Assembly (NCBI RefSeq): GCF_037126465.1
Contig: NW_026999355.1
Span: 992,001 to 1,056,000 of the forward strand
Source of the DNA: Ornithodoros turicata
Lineage: Eukaryota > Arthropoda > Arachnida > Ixodida > Argasidae
Reading direction: 5' to 3'
Length of the DNA: 64,000 nucleotides
Shown: positions 55,301 through 64,000 of the stretch, in pieces
Position numbering within the stretch: position 1 is the first letter of the stretch
How the letters are laid out: the number at the start of each line of letters is the position of its first letter
Program-made: the position numbers and the translations under genes
Notes under the pieces: model-generated
What the model was told of the DNA's origin: nothing
The model's database searches: none
The model's input: only the letters and a program-made list of their open reading frames with translations

Positions 55301-55563
55301 GTAATTAAGAATCGAACGGCAGGACACCTGTGAAACACTGTTAGGATACATCAGTATACTGGCACTTTACAAAATTGTGTGATGACAAGCAGCGATCAAC
55401 GCCTGCAGCGCTATAAATACTCACAATCTCCGTTGCCTCCCATTGTTTTCTATGGGCGCACACTGCGCTTTAGGGCCTCCCAACATGGCGGCCCGAATGC
55501 ACGCCTCTCCCCCGCGAGCCCCTCTCCCATGCGCCATCCAGCCTTTATAGATAGAGATCAGTG
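52330..55563. mobile_element. DNA transposon of 3.2 kb with 8-bp duplication
   Basis: Ends cactgatctc and gagatcagtg (with aaggctggat further in on both sides). Flanked by gtgctgac at 52322-52329 and 55564-55571. The interior looks like an intron-containing gene remnant; no catalytic domain was found. An 8-bp duplication fits hAT or P-type elements. Confidence 0.8.
52431..52499 (+). pseudogene. Possible first exon of the transposon gene
   Basis: ATG at 52431 opens 23 codons (MATSCNYGRTNRTGKVTG...) ending cag directly before gtgagt, a good 5' splice site. The start resembles a THAP N-terminus, but the expected cysteines are incomplete. Later pieces (HSCLDILKKWVQNLR at about 53545-53600) could belong to it. 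Tentative. Confidence 0.3.
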
Positions 55564-55594
55564 GTGCTGACCCAAGATCGTGTCACTTCCCTAC

Positions 55595-55639
55595 GCCGGG
55601 CTGATGAGTCCCAAGTAGGACGAAACAGCTGTACTCGGC
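55595..55639 (+). ncRNA. Type I hammerhead ribozyme, family 2, plus copy
   Basis: GCCGGG (55595-55600) pairs with CTCGGC (55634-55639). CTGATGA is at 55601-55607, GTCC-CAAGTA-GGAC at 55608-55621, GAAA at 55622-55625, CAGCTG at 55626-55631 and cleavage dinucleotide TA at 55632-55633. Same as the minus copy at 52055-52099. All invariant positions present; expected to self-cleave when transcribed. Confidence 0.93.
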
Positions 55640-55739
55640 TGGGAGCGCACGATCAAATTGTAAACATATGCTCAACGTGCAGCCATAGAGCATTAGCTAT
55701 TTTTCCTTTTTGCATATATATATATATATATATAGGGTG

Positions 55740-55943
55740 AGGTAAAGGGATTATCAAACGGCCACGAAGTTTTACAGAAGTTCAAAAAAGGACGCGGAAA
55801 CAGATTGTGCCACTGTCGAAACGTCGACCCCTTGCCCATTTTACTTTTTAACGTCTCCCCATGTAATAAACTAGTGTTTTTAACTTCCCTAAAATCTGTT
55901 TCCGCGTCTTTTTTTGAACTTCTATATATATATATATATATAT
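55740..55943. repeat. Stem-loop repeat between two TA tracts, PLE-like
   Basis: gaagttcaaaaaaggacgcg at about 55778 pairs with cgcgtctttttttgaacttc ending about 55922 (arms about 30 bp). The loop contains gtcgaaacgtcgac, a motif seen at PLE termini, and a plus-strand AATAAA. TA tracts lie on both sides. Confidence 0.65.
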
Positions 55944-56333
55944 TGACGTTTCAAATTATGTGTATTCGTGAGGATCAAAAGAACAAAAAGAAAGATTCTG
56001 CAGAGAGAGAGAGAGAGAGATTCTGCAATATTTCTTGTTGTATGGGATTGGAAGACTCCTTCTGATTTCATGGGAATTTTATGCTACTTGAGGGCTGTTC
56101 TCCGTAGAGTCACTAACTAAGCTTATTTAGTGACTCTAGTTCTCTGCTATGGCTTGGGTCGTTCACATGAGTCAGCAGCTAACGTCGTCAAGGTTGGTTC
56201 GGTTTCGGATTGCAAATGATGTTTTTCGGGGAAGGAACGCTTGAAACAAAAAAAAAAAAAAAAAACAAAAAAAAAAAAACGATTGGACACCGTTCTTTCC
56301 ATTTCACTCGTACCACCGAATATTTTATTTGTT

Positions 56334-59300
56334 GGCTAATTCCAGCGAATTTCGAACAAGCGAGGAATCTGACCATCTCCGATTTCTTTTGAAAAAGTAT
56401 ATTCTTCAGGGGACGAGAAATGATGAAAAATGCGCCTATATTTAAGCGCCAACCTTCAGCCATTTTCGAGGGAAGGGGGGAGAAAGAAACTGGTCGAAAT
56501 GTGACCCAGTCATTTCGAGCTACTTTGGGGGCTTCTCAATTGAGAAGTATACGGTTCTGAGAGCCACAATAGTTTTCACCCGCTCACTGCTACATGGACA
56601 ACACGCTGTTTTCTTCCTACCCATTTGTAACTGAAACTTTTTTCGTAAAAAATGGCAAAGTCGCAAAAAAACGCGAAAAACGGTGTTTTTCGGAGCCTTT
56701 TTGTACTGGACGCCGTTTATCGGAGAATAATGAAACCTATACCATTCATTTCGTAAGTGCATGCCCTATGTGTTGATACCATTTTCATTTTTCTAGAGTT
56801 AATCTGCTAGAAGCAGATTGTAACAATCCCACAGGCGGTATCGCGATTTAGCTGTATTTCGCCCGGCGCTCGCAAAAAATGGCGACCAAAAAGTTGCCGC
56901 GATTTTTTTATACGTTGCGCAGAAAACCTTTCCTAACACACAGAAAAAAAATTGAGATTCGTGTTTGATTTTCGGTGACGCTACGATTTTTTAAAGTTTT
57001 TTAAAGTGACAGTGTGCACGCGCGCTGCCCCTAGGCGGTGCTCTCCCGCAGCTGGTCAGCGTTATACGGTCGCCAAGGGGGGACGCGATTCAGAGAGATC
57101 AAGATAAAAACATGGTTATGGCTCACAGCAACGCACTTTTAATTTGTATAACTCTGGAAAACACAGGATGAGAACAAAGATGGGATATCTGCTTGAGCCT
57201 TCTTCAACTTTGCACTGTTGGGAGCGTCACTTACCTTTTCTCACACGTAATGAGAACGAAGGCCGGGCACTGGACGTACATTCTTCCACTCATCTTCTTT
57301 TTGTTGCCTGAAGGTTTTCACATCTTCCGAAGGAAGTTGCAATAAAGTCACATTTTTGACATGTCTTGAGTCTTGACACGGCGGTAGTGAACTTACACGC
57401 GTTTCGTATTGCTTCCGTTGCTGGAGAGCGCAAGTTGAAAATTGTTGCAGCATGTTTGACAACACCTCCGACTCCGTCACAAACGTTCTTTCCATGACCT
57501 GTAGCTGAGAAAAGCCACCTCTTCACAGTTGTGTTGCGTCCGAGCTCATAGTGCTGAAATCTGTTTTTGAAATGCGCACTGGCCCCATCAGAGATGTATA
57601 CAGCGCTTGCACGAAGGGGTTCGTGGTCCTCCATATGTTCGAAGAGAAAGCAATGCTGCTGCGCTGTCGTGCCGGGTGTCGTTATGGACACAACAGCATA
57701 ACAACGAGTTGAAGTTGACGTAGTAGCCACACATGTGAATATCGAAACTTGATCGAGTTTATCGAGTTTTGTGCCAGTGGTAGCTCTGAACTTCCTTGGG
57801 CAGGATAACTGTCCAATTCTCTGAAAAGCCGAAATGAAATACAACGTGTCCTGGCTTTACAAAACACTTCTCCTTTCGGACCGCTTCTTGACCTTGTGGT
57901 CATGGCCGATATAGGAGCACCCACTTTCTAATTAGTTTAATGAAGTTGCGCGCAGGTAATGTCCTCCTCAGCAGGCCTCTTTCCTCCCATATTGTGAAAT
58001 CAATTTCTTGGTCATCTTGGATGCCCAGACTTTCTTCAGTAAGTGCTTCTGTACCTGGACACTGTTCGCAATCCCCAGAAAGACATTCTTCGCAGTTTCC
58101 ATCACAGATGCACATGCTCATGATCCTTTGCGTTGAGCTCGAAGCTTGCATAGTACGTGGATATGCATTTCTCTCTGCATGGGTTAATACTAACCCACTT
58201 GGGGCGGATGCAGTAAAATTTGCTCAAGCTAAGCGTTATGTCTGGATACTTGTTCCTAAATTTTCTGTAGGCTTCGCGGATTGAACAAGTCATGTACCTC
58301 TTGGCTTTTGTGAGTTTCTGGCCTCCTTCTTTAACGTGCACGACGTCTCTTGATCCTGGGTTCTGAACGTGCAGTCCAGCTCATCCACCGTATAAAAGCC
58401 TTGTTGCTGCCACCAAATCCTCTTCCTTCAGAGCACTGCGCTGGTACGGATCAGGCAATGCCCACACGTCTTTTTCCTTCTGTGACTTCTTAATCATGTA
58501 CCGAGTTGTATCGACGGTGTATCGATGGTGTCAGCGACTCGGATATGAGCCATCGTGATTTCCCTGAGTCGCGTCCCCCTTGGCGACCGTAACGCCGACC
58601 AGCTGCGGGAGAGTACCGCCCAGGAGCAGTGCGCAGCGCGCGTGCACACTGTCACTTTCAGGAATCGTAGCGTCGTCGAAAATCAAATACGAATCTCAAT
58701 TCTTTTCTGTGTGTTAGGAAAGGGTTTCTGCGCCACACATAAAAAAATCGCGGCAACTTTTTGATGCCCATTTTTTGCTAGCGCCGGCCGAAATACAGCT
58801 AAATCGCGATGCCGCCTGTGGGATTGTTACAATCTGCTTCTAGCAGATTAACTCTAGAACAATGAAAATGGTATTAACAGATAGGGCATGCAATGACGAA
58901 AAGAATGGTGTAGGTTTCATTATTCTCCAATAAACGGCGTCAGTACAAAAAGGCTCCAAATAATGCGGGTTTCCGCGTTTTCTTGCGACTTTGCCATTTT
59001 TTTTTACGAAAAAAGTTTCAGTTACAAATGGTTAGGAAGACGATAGCGTGTTGTCCATATATCAGTGAGCAGGTGAAAAATATTGTGGCTCTTAGAACCG
59101 CATACTTCTCAATTGAGAAGCCCGCAAAGTAGCTCGAAACGACTGGGTCACATTTCGACCAGTTTCTTTCTCCCCCTCTCCCTCGAAAATGGCTGAAGGT
59201 TGGGACTTAAATATAGGCGCATTTTTCATCATTTCCCGTCCCATGAAGAATATATTTTTGGTCACGTTCCTCGTTTGCTCGAAATTCGCTGGAATTAGCG
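56334..59300 (-). mobile_element. Long-TIR DNA transposon, copy 3 (right arm)
   Basis: Same termini as copies 1 and 2, with the last base changed. Flanked by TGTT on both sides (56330-56333, 59301-59304), an intact 4-bp duplication, so this is an original insertion. Terminal repeats are about 780 bp. An A-tract of variable length lies just outside it at 56249-56279. Confidence 0.82.
57241..58505 (-). pseudogene. DDE-type transposase remnant, copy 3
   Basis: Mirror of 36490-37763. The longest frame (57290-57844, 184 codons) carries VYISDGASAHFKNRFQHYEL and SATGHGKNVCDGVGGVVKH. Upstream pieces (58102-58341, 57900-58151) carry SIREAYRKFRNKYPDI, LSLSKFYCIRPKWV and the CICDGNCEECLSGDCEQCPG block. 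Frame breaks remain at the same places as in copy 2, so they predate the arm duplication. Superfamily unassigned. Confidence 0.65.
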
Positions 59301-60054
59301 TGTTGTCAAAAAAGCCGAAATTTATAGTCTCGAAATCCCGGGATTTTGCAAGGCCAAATCCCGGGATTTCGGGACATGAAATTGTGCTGGAACCCCGGGA
59401 TCCCGGGCTCCGAACCCTAGTCTCTTCGTGCACAATCTCCTTGACGATAGGCTATACAGCTCATCAAGAGTGGCGTAGCCACGCTGGTGTGTGTGTGTGT
59501 GTGGGGGGGGAACTTAACTGCAAAACTATACCGGGTGTTTCAGTTAAATCCCCGGGCTAAATAATTAGCGAACGGGTGCACCAATGGACGAATTTTCTTA
59601 CCGATTGAATTGCCTTGAATTTTCTGCCCGATACCACCTACAAGATGCGCACCGTGTGAATGAGCGGGAGGCGCTTATTATTTCAATAAAAATTCGAATT
59701 AATTTCGTAAAAAAAAAATAACTTCTAAGGCAAGGCGCCGTCGGCGTTAAAAAACTACCCCTTTTGGGACCTTCAGGGGACACCTTTTAGAGAAAAATCT
59801 TCCACCGAAGCGAGTCATTTGTTGCAGTAATTAATTGGTTTCGGTTTACATATTTGTTATGTTCTTCGTCCGGGTCACCAAATGTAGAGGACGATGGTCT
59901 TCCTCTACATGAGCCCCGACCGGCGATGATGGTATGCCACGGAGAGGCGATGACGGTGGCCTATCTCCATGGCCGCGCCGGTGGAACTGAGAAACGGGTG
60001 CCCCACGCGCGTGGCCATCCTCGTCGTTGTCCAGCGGCACTAGCACTACAGAAG
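59301..60054. other. Right-arm-specific segment
   Basis: Takes the place of the left arm's 33710-35675. Contains cccgggatttcggg-type short palindromes (59335-59400), one end of a hAT-like MITE (gagtggcgtagccac, 59467) followed by a GT run, and the tataccgggtgtttcagtta repeat (59527-59660). No gene seen. Confidence 0.6.
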
Positions 60055-60262
60055 GGACGACAACAGGAATGGGTGGGGGACAGGAGGGCTAGTACGCGTC
60101 CTGGGCTGAGTTCTGAGGGACTAAAACCAAGGGAAACCATCAGACAGCATAGCCGGAGGTATAGGATTCGAACCCCATGCACCACCTCCCGGTCTTCAGT
60201 ACGACCTTGCTACCACCAACAAGCGCATGCTTTTACCCGCTCGGCCATGCCGCAGGCTAAAT
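60055..60262 (-). mobile_element. SINE with Leu/Ser-type tRNA head (right arm)
   Basis: Mirror of 33503-33740: class II tRNA A box (tggccgagcggg) at the 60262 end and B box ggttcgaatcc on the minus strand. Its tail marks one limit of the arm mismatch. Confidence 0.72.
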
Positions 60263-60277
60263 TAATTTATAGTTTAG

Positions 60278-60620
60278 AAAGGTATGATGTCATAAGCTAC
60301 GCAATCTGTAATGTATCTGGCAACCTTGCTCGCCAAAGGTCGATTTCCATCTCCCCACCACAGCTGGCGACAGACTTCCAACAACAGAGGTGGGCAACGT
60401 CAGGATTGACGCCCTGGGGGAATGTGCGTCAGAGGTCGACTTCTAAGGGAACTGTGCCGACATATGTCTGACAGTGTCTGATGAAAAACCAGGAAAAATC
60501 CCAGACAGCACAGCTGGCACTGGGATTTGAACCCGAGTACCTCCCAGTCTCGACGTGACATGCCAAACATGCTCACCACTGAGTCACGCGAGCTGGTAAC
60601 TACAGAGCTCTGTGTTCCGA
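60278..60620 (-). mobile_element. tRNA-derived SINE (right arm)
   Basis: Mirror of 33125-33485. The B box reads ggttcaaatcc here, one base changed from the left copy. Confidence 0.72.
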
Positions 60621-60624
60621 CCAC

Positions 60625-61930
60625 GACCAACTAGATTATAGCGACCATGCCATGGACACCCATTTATAGCGCAGCATTTGGAGGCTAGCGGTGGCGCCAC
60701 TCATCGGCACGGTTATTGCTTCCTCAATTTCTACAATAATTTGTAGTTCAGCTTTTAGTATTTTTCTACAAGCGGTGGACGTACCACGAGGGATGCTTCT
60801 TTCTAAAGTTGATTATCATCATCATTCTACGCATTTTCATAGAAGCTGTTGCTGTCGTCTGCTACGGTAGTTGTACCGTCGTACGTCCGCTTCTGCGCGT
60901 TCAAACTCCAAATTTCCATTGTGCAATAATGGTGTAGATTTCGCGGACCCATGTGTAGCGCTCCTAGCGGATCGTAGGGACGGACTCCTCATAGGGGTTG
61001 CCGGCTGACGTGGTCGGTATAATGTAGTAGCTCATGGTTCCGGCGTCGCACGAAGAGCGAAGATGCCCACATTGTTGCCAGGTGAAACACGCTATCTCAC
61101 AATGACGCCACCTGCCCTTGAAGAATCCGAATCTATGGAGCTTTGCGGGGTTCTTCAAAGTTCGTGGATGTGCACAGGACGACATTTGTATTTTGCGTGC
61201 TGATTCTTTGAGATTTTGATTTGTGATACGAAATAAGACAAATATTCCTTGAGCTCGTACTGGCGCTTTATGTGGACATTGGTGCAGTCTTTCGTTTGGT
61301 TCACAACAATACAACTTACTATTATTCTTTCAAGGACAACATTTTACATATTGCACACGGTATACGAAAGAGACTCAGTTGCAGTTTACGGTGGAACGTA
61401 GATTATACGAGAAAAGAGTTGCGTGATGGGTTGCTACCATGGCTTGATGCACTACTGACAACAATTTAAAACTGGTTAGTTTCCAAAAATTCAAAATCAC
61501 CATGCGAAATGCTGGAGACGACTTGTACGGACGTGGCTCCGATTAATTTTGGGCGTAAAATTCTATGTCAAGTAAATGAACACGAAGGAAACGATAATGT
61601 CACAGCACATGTTCCAAGTCTTGGGCTGGATGTCCACCCGGCATGGAGAAAATGCAACGGCTCACCAGTTCCCAAACCCGATATTGGGTCTGCTGCAATT
61701 CAAATGGGAAGGGAAGTAACTGGCCAGGAGCAGCGTATGAAAGTGTGGAGAGTTACGGAACTGGCACAACGAATAAGGGGTGTACAGGGGCACGACGAAA
61801 CGTAAAAGGTTCAAGGTGTGTCCAAAGGGTACATCATTATCTGTCCAAATGTTATCAGAGTAACTAAATAGGGGACGCTAGTTGATATCTCCCCAGAGCC
61901 GACAGCACCCTACTTGTGAGACACGTTGTC
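60625..61930. other. Arm sequence, no gene recognised
   Basis: Mirror of 31830-33120. No domain in either strand. It is the 3' flank of the intact TRAF-like gene. Confidence 0.4.
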
Positions 61931-61935
61931 ACTGG

Positions 61936-62790
61936 CTAATCCTTCGTCTTTTTGTTCTTCTTCGTGGCTCGTTCAGACACACCACCCGCTATTCTCTTCA
62001 CCTCATCCTTGTTCTTTTCGTTGCCGTAGCATTTGATTCTCCAACACGACGTAGCAATTTTTTGGTCACTTTTCTCTTGTCCCCCGAGACATGAACCTGA
62101 CGAGCATGAAGTTCGCCTTGGTCCCACGTTGCCTGCATTGACAGCATTTTCCACGACTTCTTTCGCCTGCAGCAGCTTTTTCCCTAAGCATCTGATACTT
62201 GAGGATAAAGCGTTGACTTTATTTTCCAAGGCCTGTTGATCGTTGCAGAGGGATATTACGCTACGCTGCATATCTTGGCTTACTCGAACAATGCCGTCTG
62301 CTGCGAAGTCTCTTGCGTGAGAAGTGCAAATTTCTTGTTGAGCACGCGAACACTTGCAGTCTCTGGTGTTGTGCTCAAACATTTCATTGCGAGGAACTGT
62401 GCGCTTGCAACGAGGACAGCCAACTGAATGCCGAGCGCAGTCGTTGAGAAAATGAGATATCATTGAGAGATAATCACATTCAAAATCACAACCGTTGGCG
62501 TAGTTCCAGCAGTGCACTTCGAACTGCAACAGCTCGCTCTCGCTGAACTGGAAGGTTTTCACGTACCTGGCTCTGTAGCCATAGCCGTCAAATGGACACT
62601 TGCATCCGGCTACAAGCAGCTGGTTGAAGCAGTGATGACAGAATCCGTGAGCGCATTCGACGAGATGCAGAGTTTTTGGCAAAACCCCGCATAGATCGCA
62701 GAAGCGTACACCAGGCACTGGACGGACAAATTGAAATGGGCGCCAGTCAACGTCTTCCGAGAATCCAGTAAGCACGACTGGGCGGGACAT
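61936..62790 (-). CDS. TRAF-like RING and TRAF-zinc-finger protein, intact
   Basis: 284 codons without intron. Residues 31-68 form a TRAF6-type RING (C31, C34, C46, H48, C51, C54, C65 and D68; the final ligand is Asp as in TRAF6). TRAF-type zinc fingers follow at 94-118 (CWNYANGCDFEC...H...C) and 125-145 (CPRC...H...C). Residues about 160-215 are heptad-like and probably coiled coil. The end is basic (KKNKKTKD). There is no MATH/TRAF-C domain, so it is shorter than canonical TRAFs (about 500 residues). An E3 ligase or adaptor role in immune signalling is inferred from the family; receptor binding through MATH is not possible. The ATG at 62790 fits the conserved MSRPVVLTGF start. Its paralogue in the left arm is broken. 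Confidence 0.9.
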   Translation of the reverse strand: MSRPVVLTGFSEDVDWRPFQFVRPVPGVRFCDLCGVLPKTLHLVECAHGFCHHCFNQLLVAGCKCPFDGYGYRARYVKTFQFSESELLQFEVHCWNYANGCDFECDYLSMISHFLNDCARHSVGCPRCKRTVPRNEMFEHNTRDCKCSRAQQEICTSHARDFAADGIVRVSQDMQRSVISLCNDQQALENKVNALSSSIRCLGKKLLQAKEVVENAVNAGNVGPRRTSCSSGSCLGGQEKSDQKIATSCWRIKCYGNEKNKDEVKRIAGGVSERATKKNKKTKD

Positions 62791-62794
62791 GATG

Positions 62795-63770
62795 GGATGT
62801 AATGTCAGTGAAGCTGGGTTATGTGAAGACTTGTGGGCGTCGTGCTGTCCTGCAAGGCATCCATTCCATTTCAGCAGCTGTCACGAGGCTGTGATGCTGT
62901 TGCCTCAAGAAATCTACAATGGACTGACTCTTCTTCGTTTTTAGTGACCCTTGGTATTGCATTTCACCGCTAGGACACGGACATTGTGTTGCGGACATGA
63001 GCATTCTAGAATTATGCGTCAGTGGTACGATATGTATGATAGTTTGCTGGCAGTACACGAATATCAGTTTATTTTTGTTTTAATGATGTTTTAGGATCCT
63101 GAAAAGTAGACAGGCGATATAGAGCGGTTCCCTGACGAGCTGGGCATTGACCATGGGCCAAGCAATCTTGTTGTATTAAGGGGTCGAGTGTAGCTGATTT
63201 AAACACACTAGGAGTCGTCCTGAAAGGCCTGGAATGTGAGCAGTGAAGACGTGCTCTAGACATTTCAAGTCAAAGGAAGCTTGGTGAGTCCACATGTGGT
63301 AACTGACCAATAAAACCAACACCGAGGAGCATTAACGCGTTAACGCTGCAGTTCGCCCATGATCCCCGTGGGGCGCAGTCGCCGCTTATCGAAGCAGGTA
63401 AAAGAGCCTCGTGATTGGGGGAGAGGGCAGTGTTTTGCCGACAGCTGTCGAGGTAGGCCGCGAGATTTTGGCAGAACGGAGGATCTGTTAAGTGCAGCGT
63501 GACAGATGTAAGTGGTGCCCTTGTCACTGATTAAAGAGTATGTTCGTCGAATTGGGTCTGTGTCTCTCGGTGCAGAGGTTTGGGTAGAAGACTGGTTGAG
63601 CTCTACCCCGAGTGGGATTTGGGGGGGCGGAATCACACAGGAGTGAACACTGCCTAACTTCTTGATGACCGCTACCGATTCTCCCGCAGGGAGCAACCTT
63701 GGCTACGGTGAATGTTTGTGGTCGACCACGTCAACTCCTCTACGTTTCTCTCTCTCTTTTTTTTATTTTT
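62795..63770. other. 5' flank of the intact TRAF-like gene
   Basis: Mirror of the stretch before 30965. No gene motif. I could not identify a TATA box or a promoter with confidence. Confidence 0.4.
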
Positions 63771-63779
63771 TTTACAGCC

Positions 63780-64000
63780 GAATTTGCGTGTCCCAGAAGC
63801 CCTGTGAGATGACGATTTTCCTGACACTTTGGAGAGCCCAGTAGTGCAAAGGGGGTGGGAATACTGCTAAGACGGTAAGAATATCTCCCTTGCTGTCGTG
63901 ACCTATCTCACCAGAGGCTCCGTTATGGATTTGGAAATATAATCTTGCTTAGCCAGAGCAAGCGATACTAGCACCGACTGTGTGTTCAGCGTGAAGTGGA
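63780..64000 (-). pseudogene. DIRS-like RT fragment, right arm (cut by window end)
   Basis: Mirror of 29766-29995, covering the segment after RT (LHYWSLQ-type motif) on the minus strand. The rest lies beyond the window. Confidence 0.5.

Larger units (their letters stand above)
52232..55720 (+). mobile_element. Hammerhead retrozyme-like unit, family 2, plus copy, split by a DNA transposon
   Basis: Starts tagagcattagctattttt (52232), is interrupted at 52329/55564, and resumes through the hammerhead. It then repeats tagagcattagctattttt at about 55687 before a TA tract. The joined unit is about 214 bp, and the repeated start shows it derives from a tandem (about 1.1 units). It shares acatatgct.acgtgcagcc with the 233-bp array, so the two families are related. 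Confidence 0.82.
55944..64000. repeat. Right arm of the large inverted duplication
   Basis: Reverse complement of 29766-39045 and cut by the window end. It lacks the U1 segment and foldback of the left arm, having instead 59301-60054. It keeps the intact TRAF-like gene. GA-rich simple sequence at 56006-56024 mirrors the CT run at 38965-38982. Confidence 0.92.

Noticed and set aside
59854..60471. 205-codon frame as a host gene
   Set aside because: It reads antisense through two SINEs with tRNA-like heads.

Overview
This is a eukaryotic, transposon-dense window, most likely from an ixodid tick or a close chelicerate relative. That inference rests on the tRNA-headed SINEs, the intronless RING plus TRAF-zinc-finger gene, the U1 snRNA genes, and the mixture of gypsy, hAT, Penelope-like and DIRS-like elements. 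There are no operons or bacterial signals. Only one gene looks like an intact host protein gene: a TRAF-like gene at 61936-62790, minus strand. Two identical-looking U1 snRNA genes (12008-12172 plus, 35252-35416 minus) are the best RNA genes.

Layout. 1-7190: a minus-strand gypsy pol remnant split by a 2.75-kb hAT transposon with a perfect 8-bp target duplication. 7191-12540: tandem repeats, a long-TIR DNA transposon (copy 1) and, directly beside it, U1. 13625-19579: a complete plus-strand gypsy element with 413-bp LTRs, including a textbook gag-pro -1 frameshift signal. 21391-25282: a head-to-head pair of Penelope-like element (PLE) ends, invaded by a 2.6-kb foldback element with a 9-bp duplication. 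26284-28184: a decayed hAT element. 29345-29995: a DIRS-like RT fragment.

From 29766 to the end of the window runs a very large inverted duplication. The left arm is 29766-39045, the right arm is 55944-64000 and continues off the edge, and the spacer is about 16.9 kb. Each arm carries the TRAF-like gene (pseudogene on the left, intact on the right), tRNA-derived SINEs and one copy of the long-TIR transposon. The left arm differs by a roughly 2-kb replaced segment that brings in the second U1 gene. Target-site duplications show that its transposon copy is a recombinant between copy 1 and copy 3.

The spacer is built largely from hammerhead-ribozyme elements. At 39053-41401 there is a tandem array of ten 233-bp units, each with a hammerhead motif (retrozyme-like). 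41440-51930 holds a second head-to-head PLE pair (RT and GIY-YIG), interrupted by about 5.9-kb and 1.8-kb insertions. 52031-55720 holds an inverted pair of a second hammerhead family with fully canonical cores, one unit split by a 3.2-kb DNA transposon. The hammerhead array, its covarying stem and its C-to-U core change in nine of ten units are the most interesting content of the window.
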